From Amaurobius ferox (lineage: Eukaryota > Arthropoda > Arachnida > Araneae > Amaurobiidae), in contig OX578133.1 of the NCBI GenBank assembly GCA_951213105.1, positions 138,923,203 to 138,987,202 on the forward strand: DNA of 64,000 nt, read 5' to 3'. The position numbers were made by a program, and so were the translations under genes. Each line of letters opens with the position of its first letter. The first letter of the stretch is position 1. The notes below the pieces were generated by a model that ran no database searches, was not told where the DNA came from, and saw nothing but the letters and a program-made list of their open reading frames with translations. Of this stretch, positions 11,203 through 23,358 are shown piece by piece.

Positions 11203-12117
11203 TTACGTGGTATATTTGAAATTATTAATAATATTATTTACAAATACTTCTGGATACTGGTAATTTTGACAAATGCGTTTAAGATTATTGATGTGGAGAA
11301 AGTGAAACCGAGGATCAGAAAGTCGATGTATTCGAAATAGCTGGTTTAAAATGATGTTTCTAAACAATTGAATAGAATTACAAGATTGATATGATAGCAG
11401 TTTTATGATAGTGAAGTTGTAAGAATCTTTTTTGTCATATAGATTGGTGATTACATGATTATTGAGGGTATCTAAATTAAGGTCTAAAAAATTTACAGTT
11501 TGACTAACACTAGGTTCATTAGGAATTAATTCTAGGTTAGATGGGTAAAAATCAATATTAATTGGATAGGAATCATCAATGATAATACAAATTAAGTCGT
11601 CAACATATCTATATATAATATATGAATTAGAGTTAAAATGACATTCATAATAATAAAGATATAAGTTAGCGAGTATACTACTACTACAGCCACCTTGTGG
11701 TACTCCAGATGTTTGTATATAAATGTTATCACCTTGGATAATATAGTTGTTGTATAACACAAAGTGTAAGAGCATAGGAAAATTTTTAACATTAAATGCA
11801 ACATTATTGGCAGATAGATAATCTTGATAAAGAGAGATAATAACTTTATATAAATCTTTAATGACAATATTATTAAATAGGTCTTTAAAATCAAAGGTAT
11901 GGAAACCAAGAATTTGTGGAAGCTTGCTGAGGTGATTTACTAAATCAAAACTATTGTTCAAAATGAAATATCCTGAATTCCTAAATTTAAGAGATTCATT
12001 AATTCTATTTAAACAGTTAAGCAAGTATTTACTAGCTGTAGTGGTAAAGGTATTATGTCCACAAGTGACTGTTCTAAAACTGAGGTGATTTATGGAATTT
12101 AGGAACCAAAGTAACAT
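11203..12117 (-). pseudogene. Naiad reverse transcriptase domain (open segment)
   Basis: The reverse transcriptase copies element RNA into DNA at the cut target. This 304-codon open segment holds palm motifs in order: motif A FDFKDLF (residues 75-81, catalytic D76), motif B GVPQGGCSSS (138-147) and motif C YVDD (171-174, catalytic Asp pair). The fingers lie upstream of the ATG in another frame: a VDKASNNYAI block near 12300 and a LVPKFHKSP block just before 12085, where a T run appears to have gained one base. The ATG is therefore not a true start. Family: Penelope-like RTs, related to telomerase RT. The catalytic residues look intact, but the whole gene cannot be read through. Confidence 0.9.
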
Positions 12118-12382
12118 AAGGAAATTTAAAAAACTTACAATTAATATTTAATTGTGTATATAATTGTAGCATTTTAGTTTTGATTTTGATAGACTGATTA
12201 TTAATGGGTTTAAAAATTTGATTATTTTTTAAGTAATTCTGTAACAGAGAAACATAATATTTTTTACAAATGATGGCATAATTATTAGAAGCTTTATTTA
12301 TCTACATAAGTTATGACAAAATGTTGTTGTAGTTCTTTAATAGCAGATAGGAGTTGTTTATAAGGATACTTAGGCTTCGTTA

Positions 12383-12389
<7 letters not shown>

Positions 12390-12433
<44 letters not shown>
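12390..12433. repeat. (TA)n tract inside the Naiad coding region
   Basis: About 22 TA units lie between the linker segment (ending near 12434) and the RT fingers segment (starting near 12380). Translated on the minus strand it reads as alternating Tyr-Ile. It interrupts otherwise alignable coding sequence. Confidence 0.85.
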
Positions 12434-12436
<3 letters not shown>

Positions 12437-12780
12437 ATGTTTAAAATAACATTTTTAAGTAAATGTAAGGTAGTATACTTCCATAGATGGAATGCTTCAA
12501 TAGGAATGGAATGTGAACAAGCAAGTTGATATATGAATTTATCAAAATCAAATGATATAGACTGAAGACGTTGTTTAGGGTGATGGCAGAATGGAATGCG
12601 AAATTTAGACCCTTTATTCATAATATCTCTAAGTATATCATCCTGAACTATACTGAGATCCCCAGTAATAATGTGTCCATGAGAGGATTTGACATAAGGG
12701 GCAAGATTTTTATTTCTGCATACACATGATGTAAGGTCATCGGAGTTTAATGTCCTGGGAACTTCATTGTAATTGTAAAT
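12434..12780 (-). pseudogene. Naiad linker with CxC motif
   Basis: Minus-strand codons near 12736-12600 read DDLTSCVCRNKN, then SSHGHIITGDLSIVQDD and KGSKFRIP. The CVC is the CxC motif that joins endonuclease to RT in N-terminal-EN Penelope-like elements. A TAA lies upstream, near 12820, between this piece and the preceding linker in a different frame, so the linker is broken at least once. Its function is unknown; in the family it is diagnostic. Confidence 0.82.
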
Positions 12781-12833
12781 AGTTCTACCAATTGGTGAAT
12801 TATATTTGAAGGATTTTTGTATTTAGATTTCTT

Positions 12834-13290
12834 TTACGGGTAACAAGTGCTGATGTTTTGCAAATAAATTATTGAAGTTAAGAGAATTAAGAATAGGGTG
12901 CTTAAAGAAATTACACAGTAAGCTATTTTAGTATGTGGATTTGGTGAATGGAGAAGGTGGTAATTTAAGAAATTTGTACGTGAAAGAAGCAAATCATAAA
13001 ATAAATGTTTAAAATGCTCATGAGTTAATTTTAATTTTAAAAAATTAGTATAAACAATACTTAATTTGCATTTTCTGACTTTATATAACCAAGTTCTAAC
13101 AGGTAGAAAATTGAAAGTTTGAGAATAATTATATTGTAATTTCAAAATCTCTGCATTGTAATCAATAGTTTTACTTAAGTTACTTTTTCCTTTGCCGCGC
13201 TTATATCGCTTTTTACTAGACGTTGATGACTTTGAATATTGAAAAAGATGTTTATATACTGAAGATTTATTAGAATTGTATTCAAAACTA
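12834..13290 (-). pseudogene. Naiad linker region, basic segment after the endonuclease
   Basis: Continues the endonuclease in a shifted frame: a basic Ser/Lys-rich stretch (SKSSTSSKKRYKRGKGKS, near 13220) leads into an aromatic-rich segment from 13145. The frame break with the endonuclease falls in an AAT-rich run near 13290-13310. No separate gene is likely here. Confidence 0.7.
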
Positions 13291-13821
13291 TTGTTTTAAC
13301 ACAACATTATTATTATTATAATAAATTTGATTTAAGCCATAGGGGAAGAGAGTTTTATATTTTTTAATGTAATAATTTTCAAATACTAATCTATCAGTAA
13401 GTGAAGTTTTATTATCTAAAATATGAAGGGATACATTTTTAAATCCGTGTGTAGCAAAGTGCTGATATTCAAATTGATTTTTAGTAGGGAGATCATTAAA
13501 GACTTTATGGTCAAATTTTTTAATATGATCCCTGTGGACATTCATTCTCAGATGTAAAGGGTTGCTGGTTTGACCAATATAGGATAAGTTACAAATAGTA
13601 CAATTAAGTTTGTATATGCAATTAAAAACTTTGCAGAATTTTTGTGAAGTGGAATTATTATTAATTTGTAATGGGTCAGCGTAAGGACAAGTTTTGCACC
13701 TAAGATTATTGCATCTATTGAAGGAATATGATTTAGATTGAGAGTAGGTATGGTATTCTTCCAAATCGTCTATAACGCTAAATTGGTCAATGTTTGTCGA
13801 TCTATAATTATCCCAATTCAT
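13288..13821 (-). pseudogene. Naiad GIY-YIG endonuclease domain
   Basis: This domain nicks target DNA so that the RT can prime. The 177-codon segment starts at an ATG near the expected N-terminus. It shows a Cys cluster C37, C42, C45; the endonuclease core with NCIYKL (67-72), C74, C77 and YIG at 81-83; R92 and the H96/H99 pair in LRMNVHRDHI, consistent with the CCHH pattern of Penelope-like endonucleases; and the metal-binding Glu148 in RLVFENYYIKKY. The key residues look intact. The frame is lost right after the domain (TAG). The domain is N-terminal to the RT, the reverse of canonical Penelope elements. Confidence 0.88.
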
Positions 13822-14123
13822 AATAATAATAGTCCGAACACAAGGTAATGAATAAAATTTACACCACGAATTTTAATTGAAATTCCCAATATAAACCCCT
13901 TCAAAAACTATTTTGTCAGGTACGAATTTCAAATTATAACTAATACCATAAAAAATTGAAACGAAATTTCGGAGAGTAACAAAACATGCGTAGTAGATAA
14001 GATCTAAATGAGATTTTCATACGAGACATTCATAAATAAGCGAAGTGTGGACAAATAGTCATAATCATCCGGAATGGAAGATATACAAAGCATTAATACG
14101 TATGTGTCTGACTGAATCCCTAC

Positions 14124-14126
<3 letters not shown>

Positions 14127-14154
<28 letters not shown>
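14127..14154. repeat. (TA)n microsatellite bordering the Naiad 5' end
   Basis: Fourteen TA units separating the Naiad 5' side from a sequence beginning CAGGGTATCCCAAAAAG. Confidence 0.85.
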
Positions 14155-14157
<3 letters not shown>

Positions 14158-14388
14158 GGTATCCCAAAAAGATTGAAACGCGTTTTAATTCTTTTCCTGT
14201 TGGAGATAAGTGGGCAATATAAATTGCAAAAATGTTGAAAGTAAGGTAGGAAATAAGACTACGGTAATGAAATAGTCCTCCCATTAATTTTCAAAAAGTT
14301 ACACTTTTTAAATTTTTTATACGACCCCCTTAGACAAATTTGGTCAATCAGAAAATTTTTATTTTTAATGCAACAAGATTATTAAAAA

Positions 14389-15526
14389 ACAAGAAGATCA
14401 ATCATGCTTAAAGCATTGATTATATGAAACACTTTCCAACTTCAATGCAATTTTATTTAAACATGTCTAAAATGCAATACATTCCTCGGTAATATTTTAA
14501 AACTTATCACAATACTACATTAATTTATTATATTTGAAAACTTAAACCTTCATCGAGAAAAATTAACTTCATTCAAATGACGGCATTGAAATATAAATTG
14601 CCTGGTTTAAACATCTCTAAAATGTGATACATTCCTCTGTAATAATTTTAGAATTATCATAATACTACGAAAATTAATTATATTTGAAAACTGCATCGAA
14701 AACTACTAAAATTCATTAAAATGACGTCATAGAAAAAATAACACGTCTGGCTCTCTCTATAAAAGCAGCATTTCATTCATAAATAATTTCCCATTTATGT
14801 CATTCATCACAACACTATAATAATTTATTTTATTTTAAAATTAAGACCATGGAGCTACAAGTAATTAAACTCTATGCGTAAAACTTCATCGAAAAAAATA
14901 GTCCTTCTCTTTGTAAAATCAATGAATATTTCATTCATATCAGCTCTGCAGACTCCATGAACAAAATGATTTTGTGTTAAAGAAATACAGCAATTCTAAT
15001 ACAACTCATTCTACATATTTTGCTGTTTACATTTTACATAGGTGAAAAATAGGCTTTGTTGTAGAAATAATCAAATTTGGATGATCATTGTAATTGTAAA
15101 TCATATCAAATATATTGTAATTGCGTTGTTTCAGTATGTAGATGCACAGAATTTAAGCAAAAATAAAGTGGTTTTAGGATGGATACAACACTCAATATGA
15201 ATTAAAAAGAACTTTAAAAATCGCGATTTTGAAACAAGATGGATGCCATATATCATTTTGAAGTGGGTCATGTGATCCTTTCATATCATGGTCACGTGAT
15301 CGCTTCATATAAGAGGTGTTCATTTTTTCAACCCGGGTTCAATCCAAAACTAATTGGGTGATATTATTCATTTATATTCCCATAGGTCCTACAGACCGTC
15401 TGAACAATATACTAAAATTTCATTTTGATTAAGTCGTTTTTACGGCAGTTATCGTGCTAACGGACAGACAGACGGAATGAACAAAGTCATAAACACTTTT
15501 CAACTTTGTTGTAAAGTGTTAAAAAC
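14389..15526 (+). repeat. Diverged, shorter copy of repeat D (D3)
   Basis: It shares both ends with the copies at 17019 and 23359: left ACAAGAAGATCAATCATGC and AACACTTTCCAAC (14428-14440), right a GACAGACAGACGGAATGAAC stretch and a hairpin AACACTTTTCAAC/GTTGTAAAGTGTT (15492-15520). It is about 1.1 kb against 2.0 kb for the others and has its own internal duplications of the left part (about 14430-14700). No coding capacity seen. Confidence 0.7.
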
Positions 15527-15545
15527 AGATCTAATCTGTTCATCA

Positions 15546-16233
15546 ACATTGAAAATTTGCATGCAGATGTCGTTGTAGAGGTTCAATAAATACAGAGAAA
15601 TAAAAATTCGAAACATGTAAACTTCGCGGGGGGGGGGGGGGATCGATCAAAAACTAAAACTCATATTAACAACTATTAAAGCTCACTTCTTCAAATATTT
15701 TTTAAGGAACGACTTCTAATTAAATTAAGAGTTTTTCAGGGGTGCTTTATCACCCCTCCCCTCCGCCTTCCAAATATATGGCCATGGGCCTCAGAAATGC
15801 TTTGTGCTGCCATCTTTAATCAAGTACGCGAACGAAATCGTTCATACGTTTTGATAGAATACTTTTATAGATAGCCTTTTATAACATCTATCAAGGCTCT
15901 CTACTTTATAAAAGGACTCTAAATTTCAATATCTGCTGCTGCCATCTATTGCAGGCAATGGATAACTTGTTATCGATAATACATATTTATTATAAACACA
16001 AAAAATAATGCTATTGCATAAATACTTTATTTATTTTTAAAGATTGCTTCAATTTCTACAGTGTAATGGTTTTCAAAAAAATATCTGAATTTCGCATGTA
16101 TGATTTAGATTTTATCTGCTTGAACAGTAAAAGGAGGCGAATAATGCTACTTTTGAGCACCTACAGTCAGTTTTATGACGTTAAAAAATATTATTTTTTC
16201 GTTCGATTTCACGATATAAAACTCCAGTTCCAA

Positions 16234-16276
<43 letters not shown>

Positions 16277-16348
16277 TCAAATGTATGGGAAAATGCTAAA
16301 AATATTTTTGAAAAATGTAATAAATTGAATTCCTTTGCAATTTATCAC
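15546..16348. other. No recognised gene; G run and T40 tract
   Basis: Contains a G run near 15629 and a 40-base T run at 16236-16275. A small ORF at 16066 runs into the T run and has no recognisable content. Nothing else identified. Confidence 0.5.
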
Positions 16349-16511
16349 AGTAGCGTCGCTAGACTTTTTGTTTTCTAGTGAGGAGGGCAATATTCTGTGA
16401 AGGGTAATATTCTGTTATAATATACCTATTAATTATCTCAAAGTACCTTTTCTCCGAACTTCAATTATGCTCCTAGGGTGGTTATAACACCCCTCCTCTG
16501 GCGACGCTACT
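16349..16511. mobile_element. Possible MITE with 11-bp inverted ends
   Basis: AGTAGCGTCGC (16349-16359) is the exact complement of GCGACGCTACT (16501-16511), enclosing 141 bp with no coding. The left breakpoint of the 6.3-kb tandem duplication (16483) falls inside its right part, and the same right end recurs at 22839-22867. Confidence 0.4.
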
Positions 16512-17018
16512 AATCTATCTAACAGCGTGTTAATGATTCTCGTGTTCATAGATAGTAGGTTCGAAGGACGGCGTATTCACAGCATAGATGTAGGTAGGGG
16601 AGGGGTGTGTCATAAGCCTGCTCTGCATGAGCGGAAAATTTACATGACTTCTCCATAACATAACTCCTAACCAACTACGGGGGGGGGGGGGGCGCACCAG
16701 CCCCCGCTGAAATTTTCCAGAGGGGACAAAGCCCCCTCTGGAAAATTACAAGATATTTCTTCATTTCTTCTAACTTCAATTTTTTACTAAAAACCAGAAA
16801 ATGCAATTTTCAATTATTAAAACAGAAAAAATTGGAAAAAATCGTATAAACGTAAATGTCACATTTCAATTCGGTCTTGTTTACATCTTCCTTACTACAG
16901 GGCCATAAACTATCTCGCACACAAACCAAGTTCCTCTTTACCCCAGGAAACATGTTTACGCTAATGACGAAAATACATGGCTACCAGACCTTTTTGATTG
17001 ATCACTTCGTTCAAAGAA

Positions 17019-19081
17019 ACAAGAAAGATCAATCATGCATAAGCATTGATTATAAAACACTTTACAACTGAAATGCAATTTTATTTAAAAATTTCTGAAA
17101 TGTGATACATTCAGTGGTAATATCTTTTACATTATCACAGTACTACAGTAATTTATTATACTTCAATATTTAAAACTGTATCGAAATATAAATCATCTGA
17201 TTCTCTGCAAAATCAATGAATATTTCATTCATATAACTTGTATTCCCGACTCCAGAGCTAAATAATTCTGTGTGAAAAAAATTCAGCAATTCTTATGTAA
17301 CTCACCTTACAATCGCTTAAGATATTTGCATTCTGCATAAGTTAACATTAGGCTTCGTTGAAGAAATAATAAAAGTTTAGGGATCATTTAAAATCACAAC
17401 TATTGTAATTGCGTAGGCACAGAATTTAGATACACAGATAATACAGACACACAGATAATATATGTGTGTGCGTATGTATGTATTTAAAGTATTGGAATCG
17501 TGCCGAAGATCGGAACTCGAATTTTCGAAGGATCTACACGTTGTGAGACTTCTAGAACACGAAAAAACTATTTTTAGGAAGACGTCTGTGTGTGTAAATG
17601 TATATCTGAGTATGTTTCTGTGTGTCTGTGAGGATATTACATCCACTCTAATTGAAAAACTAATGGACCGAATTTCATAAAATTTGGTAGGTATTTTTTT
17701 TGTAGGAAACCGTGATGTTCATTAGATTATAGTACGATTCGTAATAAAAGAATCTGCCTTCTTTGCGAAATGGCCGGCAGAAATTGCCTTTATTCACTCT
17801 AGCTAAAAACTAATGGAACAAATTTAACAAAATTTGGTATATAATATTTCAATAACCTACAAGTGATTTATATACCAAATTTAACAAAAATTGGTATATA
17901 AATCATTTGTAGGTTATTCTAGTACGATTCGGGAAAAAGGAACGGGCTATTTTTGCGAAATGGCCAGCAAAAATCGTTATATATAAAAATAAAAGACTAC
18001 GTGTGCTCAAATATAAATTAAATTCCTATTTTATACGTGATTTTTGACAACAAAAAGAATAAGACTAACCCTATTACTCCAGGACTAGCCGTTCTTGAGA
18101 TATTCTAGTTTTTTCGCGTTTTACGCCACCTTTGACAATAAGTTCAGCTATCAAATGAGAACCAAATTTAAGTTTAACGTGTAAATTCAATGTCATTTAA
18201 AATACTTATGGCTGTTATTTTGTGCAGATAAACTCAAATTATTATTGGAGAAATAAAGAGAACGTGCATATGAGTCTGCAGGGAAAGACATGTGCTGCCC
18301 ACATCAGAATTTTTAACAATATTACAACAATGATTTATAGAAGTGAACGGGGATTATTTGCAGGCCATTTCGAAAAAAATGTAGGATCTACATTTAAAGA
18401 TCCACCAAATTTTTGTAGAATAAAATGTTCAACAAATGTAAGTTGTGTACCAAATTTTAACTCTCTAGGACGTTCGAAAGTGCATTAAAAATGCCATCAA
18501 ATAAGTATATTATAAAGAGTTATACAAAATTAAAAAAAAATTTGAAAAATTGTTATCTACCAAATTTATTTTTAAATGTGAAACCTCTCTCATATACAAA
18601 ATAATTAAACTCTTGGAAAGATATTTATTATATAATATATCTCTCTTTTCTTTCTGAAGGATATCCTAAAAGTATGAATTTAATTGAATTTGTGTTTCTC
18701 CCTGTATTAAATAATTTTTAATTAAAAAACTAACTAACATATTTTACTGTAATTTTTTTATACATTTTATGGGATAATGTGAATATTTCCTAAAAATTTC
18801 GAAGCAATTTGTAAATTTTAAATTTGCTTAAAAAATGTTTGAAAAATTAGGTCCCATAGGATTCAATGTATTTCATTTTTTCAACCCGGGATCAATAAAA
18901 AACTAATTGGGTGATATTATTTATTTGTATTCCCATAGGTTCCACAGACCGTCTGAACAACATACTAAAATTTCATTTTGATAAAGTCACTTTTACGGCA
19001 GTTATCGAGCTAACGGACAGACAGACAGACAGAATGAACAAAGTCATAAACACTTTTCAACTATGTTGTAAAGTGTTAAAA
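17019..19081 (+). repeat. Repeat D, copy 1 (Helentron-like non-autonomous element?)
   Basis: About 2.0 kb, non-coding. Left sub-terminal motif AACACTTTACAAC (17056-17068) is the complement of the right arm GTTGTAAAGTGTT (19065-19077), and the right end itself folds (AACACTTTTCAAC, TAT loop, GTTGTAAAGTGTT, 19049-19077). A GACA microsatellite lies at 19014-19033. Sub-terminal inverted repeats, a terminal hairpin and a GACA/GTCT microsatellite resemble non-autonomous Helentrons (DINE/HINE type); this classification is an inference. Confidence 0.55.
17851..17918. repeat. Long inverted repeat (stem about 30 bp)
   Basis: AATAACCTACAAGTGATTTA... is mirrored by ...AAATCATTTGTAGGTTATT across a short A-rich loop, with one or two mismatches. 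It is repeated in unit 2 at about 24193-24260. It lies within repeat D. Confidence 0.75.
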
Positions 19082-20687
19082 AAAAGGAATATTGACAGCA
19101 ATGAGAATATGAGATAGGCATTTCCAAAAAGTACTGTCTCCAGTAATAGCTATAAATGAGAACCACGAAGTAGGGGATGACTTATTTTGTCTACTGTGTA
19201 CCAAAGATCTCTCATTTGTAATTGCTCCTCGATTCTATATACCAGACCAGTACCATAATTCCAGGTGGTACTGTATATAATGGTATGTCCGTTTAAAGCT
19301 GCAAACCTGGGTAGTTTTGCTGGGTAGTTTTGCTGGGTAGTTTTGCCTCAAGGTACTTTGCCTCTATGAGCGCCAAACGTTTGCCAGCCATTAGCACCAA
19401 GTCGTTTGAGAGCAGAGAGCTGGAGTTATAAATTATGAAAAAATAGAAATACCCCATGCGTAAGGACTTCGTGGGAAAATTGTTGCAGTTTATTGAAGGA
19501 CTTGGCATATCTTCAACTGGTGTGGTCTCAGATGAGTGACGTTTGTAGTGTTGAAGGCAGTGTAATGTTTGGGTTCTGTTAATAAAGGTTTCATTTCGGT
19601 TTGTCATGAAAAAAGAACGCGATATTTCTGTGCCATTTGTAAAGGTTGCGTTTCGGTTTGTAATTAAAAAAATATGCTTATTTTTCAAGGATAAATTTAA
19701 ATTAAAGCAGAAAAATTTCTTATTGCTTGAGAAATCCCCAAACTGCTAAAAGACCTGCATATTATATTAAAAATCATGCAGATGTTGACCTAAGAGCAGC
19801 ACTATATGGTAAGTATACATATGTTATAATGTCTCTGCAAATTTGCTTCGCATTCTGCAAAATTGTACTGATAGGTGTTTTTGAATTAAGTAATATATCT
19901 ATATTCGAGCTTCCATTTAAAAGGCTTAATGAAACATGGCAATGCTACAATTTTACCAAAAATGAGATTTTTCCAGAAATAGATGACAGTTAGATACCAT
20001 TTGATGGAAGCTAGATCCCATTTGATGGAAAAAATCCCAGTTTGGAAAAAAATTCCGCTAGTTATATGTTATTGTTCCAAGCCCATCATTTATACGTTTA
20101 TGTTTTCTTAATGAAACTTATTTTTACATATCTGACACAACTGATGGGATGGACAACCAGATTTATATAATTTATATGTGGCGAAATCTTAAGGTTTTTT
20201 CACATATCCTAACTCCAACTTTGATCTTTATTGTTTTTCAACTTATATTTTTCCCTCTATGGGTGTGGGGCAGGCTCGGATGCTAGCTCCGAGATTGGCC
20301 GAGGAGAAACGGGCCATGATCGTCCTTTCCAACTTCGGCCCATCATGCGCATTATTGAGAACGAAAAAATTAAATGCAGTGGACCCAGCCCACGGGGAAA
20401 TCTCCAGAAATCCCACCGGCCATAACCGGATTAATAGACAGTATGCTGGAGAGCATTACGTGACGGACTCTTGTAGTGCTTTATAGCCCCCCCCCCTCCC
20501 CCCACTTTCGAAGAGAGAAAAATGCAGTGCGCAGACGATATGGTATCTGGTAAGTCAATGAGACAGTGAGTTTTCGAGTCTAAGATCTCAAATTGTATAA
20601 CTGATAAACTAGAGTAGAACAGGCCTAAAAGGAGTTTCTGTATAACTTTAACGTACAATAAATAAAACTGCTGATTTCTTTCTTTCG

Positions 20688-20962
20688 ACCCAGACCGTCC
20701 GACCTACCCGACAGTGCAAGGCATTTGTTTAGACCACAGGGACAGTGCTACCTAATTTAGACCGGAACCCAGTGGAGGCGACATCCACAGGGACCGTACC
20801 CTCTTTTTCCAGCCACCAACCGCTCTGAAGAATTTTCGAACCCACAGAGTTAACGTACTCGTACTTCGCGGGAACAAGGGGACAGTTTTGACAGAGGCGG
20901 GAATCGAACTCGTGTCCTCCGAGTACAATCCCCGTATCTTAACCACTGGACTATTCTACCCA
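20688..20962 (-). mobile_element. tRNA-derived SINE, diverged copy (unit 1)
   Basis: Same family as the SINE at 9363, minus strand: the complement of box B (GGAATCGAACT) lies near 20900 and the tRNA-like 5' end near 20960. It is more diverged (GTTAACGTACTCGTACTTCG body). Flanking duplication is unclear. It is duplicated with the segment at 27018-27293. Confidence 0.8.
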
Positions 20963-21603
20963 AAAAACTGATGCTTGTAAAACTATAACTTATAAAAAAT
21001 TCCTTGAAAAAAGCAGACATATATCAGTTAGGGTACTACAGTTGCTTCAATGGCATTATAAGCCCTTTCGACAAGCTAAGATAACAAACAGTATGCGCCT
21101 TTAGCAAACACTAAGAACGAACTGCCATTCGTTAGGCAGCACGGTCTTTTTTTTATTGTTGTTGTTAAGGGGGCACATACTATTCTTTTGGACTAAAGTA
21201 GGAGGCTTATAATGTCCTCGAAACAATTTAATCACCTAACTGATATATGTTTGCTTTCTTCAAGGAAGTATTGTAAGTTATTATAGCTTTATATAGAATT
21301 CAACTTTGAACTTTTTGTATAACTTTGTCGGATTGTGCTTCCCCTGAGATTTTGAAAACTCAGCGCCTGTAATCCATATGATCCTTATTGCACCACCACC
21401 AGTTAGTCATAACATATTTCCGCTTCGAATTCCTTGTTACTTCTATGTCACGGTAAAGAAAGGTGCTAATCCATCTCCGAAATTTTCAGTTTTTAAAACT
21501 AACTGATTTTTTTCTTCTGTAGGTATATGCTCGTCGCTCAAACATCTATACAGCGGACGAGCAAGTTTGCGCCCATATTTTATAATTTGAATGGAAGTTT
21601 TAA

Positions 21604-21690
21604 AGAACCTTGCTGCCCCAACTGGAAATCGAACCCTGGCTTTTCGAATTGGCTAGTGGCTAGCTGACGCTCTGGGACAGAGAAGATAAG
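21604..21690 (-). repeat. tRNA-like SINE head, second family (unit 1)
   Basis: The complement of a box B-like sequence (GGAAATCGAACCCTGG) near 21624 lies in the context GAACCTTGCTGCCCCAAC, shared with the copy at 22629. Degenerate. Confidence 0.5.
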
Positions 21691-21719
21691 AGCTTACAGA
21701 ATTGTAAGCTCTTATCTTC
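21682..21719. repeat. Perfect 17-bp inverted repeat, 4-base loop
   Basis: GAAGATAAGAGCTTACA (21682-21698) and its exact complement (21703-21719) around GAAT. Unit 2 keeps it with one mismatch. It directly follows the tRNA-like sequence; its role is unknown. Confidence 0.85.
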
Positions 21720-22621
21720 GAAATGGACCCTACATTCTCCAATCTCTAATGTCAGATTGGCGTGCAACTGACAATTTGGCTGATCACCTCCTGCTATTTT
21801 TATCCTCCAAGTTAGCTTCCTGCGTGGTCGTTATCCTCTCGATTTGAAATCGGCTCTCACTATCCCATTGTCCACTTAATCCCCGCTAGTCGTACTAGGG
21901 TCACTTTCAGACCTCCGACATCTAAAGTGACCTAAGCTTATGAGTAGATTCTGCTCTCAATTAATTTTGATCAATGAATCCCTTTATTTCATTCTTATTA
22001 ACTTATATGAACTTATTGTGTTCCCTCCATTTTTTTCTTTAAAAAAAAAATAAAATAAAGCTATGTTAACTGTTCTTATTTTCTTGGATCTTTCTTTTTC
22101 TTTTGACCCTTTTTATTTGTATTTTTTCTTATTTTTCTTCTCTAAATTTTATTCTAAATTCCTGTTTTTGCTTTCATACGCCTAATTATTTTCTTTTTCA
22201 TATATTTTCTTTTTATATATTTTCTAAATTTTACTTTTAAAATTTTATTATTTTCTTTCATTTTAATCTAGTTTTCATTATGTTATTATACCTCACTCTA
22301 AATTTTATTTTTCAATGATCTTTTTATCTATATTCGCAATAACCATTTTCCCATTTTTGTAAAATGGACAAACTTGTCAAGTTCAAATATAATGTAAAAC
22401 TGTCTGTTTAATCACAATATTTTTCATAAATTGTTATATTTTTAGACCTAAATAAAAGTTCGTTTGGCGGGATGGTAGACCTTGGGTGCCTCCTGAATGC
22501 AGGAGGTATCCTTTCCCGGCCGTGCAGATAGCTACTCTAAACCCACTATGTGAGTCGCACGGTCTGGGGTCTTCAGACCTCCGACATCTTAGCATTAACC
22601 TACAGGGTTGATGCGTTCAGG

Positions 22622-22730
22622 CATTGAAAGAACCTTGCTGCCCCAACCGGGAATCGAACCCTGGATCTTCGAACTGGCCAGCCAACTCTTTGCCGTTGAG
22701 CTGCTTGGTCGACAATGCGAGCTCTTATCG
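22622..22730 (-). repeat. tRNA-like SINE head, second family (unit 1, later copy)
   Basis: On the minus strand: box A-like AGCAGCTCAACGG near 22703-22691 and box B GGTTCGATTCC at 22661-22651, with tRNA-like spacing. Small ORFs across it are chance. Confidence 0.6.
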
Positions 22731-23358
22731 CTGCTCTTATCGCTGTGGACGCTGCATCTGAGCATAACAAGAAGGGAAAAGGAAGTGAAACTCCTCCAAT
22801 AGAGCCGCGCCAATTAAAACGAACTGAGTAAGGACGGATATAACACCCCTCCCCTGGCGACGCTACTAATCTATCTAACAGCGTGTTAATGATTCTCGTG
22901 TTCATAGATAGTAGGTTCGAAGGACGGCGTATTCACAGCATAGATGTAGGTAGGGGAGGGGTGTGTCATAAGCCTGCTCTGCATGAGCGGAAAATTTACA
23001 TGACTTCTCCATAACATAAGCACCAACTACGGGGGGGGGGCGCACCAGCCCCCGCTGAAATTTACCAGAGGGGACAAAGCCCCCCTCTGGAAAATTACAA
23101 GATATTTCTTCATTTCTTCTAACTTCAATTTTTTACTAAAAACCAGAAAATGCAATTTTCAATTATTAAAACAGAAAAAATTCGTATAAACGTAAATGTC
23201 ACATTTCAATTCGGTCTTGTTTACATCTTCCTTACTACAGGGCCATAAACTATCTCGCACACAAACCAAGTTCCTCTTTACCCCAGGAAACATGTTTACG
23301 CTAATGACGAAAATACATGGCTACCAGACCTTTTTGATTGATCACTTCGTTCAAAGAA

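Larger units (their letters stand above)
10434..14126 (-). mobile_element. Naiad-type Penelope-like retroelement, degenerate
   Basis: On the minus strand the order is GIY-YIG endonuclease (13821-13288), linker with CxC motif (12718-12726), then reverse transcriptase (about 12300-11203) and a ~770-bp 3' region. An N-terminal endonuclease and a CxC linker define the N-terminal-EN Penelope-like clade (Naiad in animals); canonical Penelope elements have the endonuclease at the C-terminus. TA microsatellite lies on both flanks (10393-10433, 14127-14154), fitting the known microsatellite bias of this clade. Several frameshifts and an internal TA tract at 12390-12433 show that the copy is dead. Exact ends are uncertain because they merge into the TA tracts. 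Confidence 0.88.
16483..22838 (+). repeat. Tandem segmental duplication, unit 1
   Basis: This 6,356-bp unit is followed directly by a highly similar 6,319-bp unit. Both start TATAACACCCCTCC and end AACTGAGTAAGGACGGA. Small indels (for example extra GGAAAAAA near 16830 and different G-run lengths near 16680) distinguish them. The unit holds repeat D, a SINE, two tRNA-like sequences and AT-rich DNA, with no convincing gene. Confidence 0.9.

Noticed and set aside
11203..13821. Selenocysteine codons in the Naiad
   Set aside because: The stops seen between segments are TAA or TAG or result from frameshifts; no in-frame TGA at a conserved Cys was found, and SECIS structure could not be assessed.
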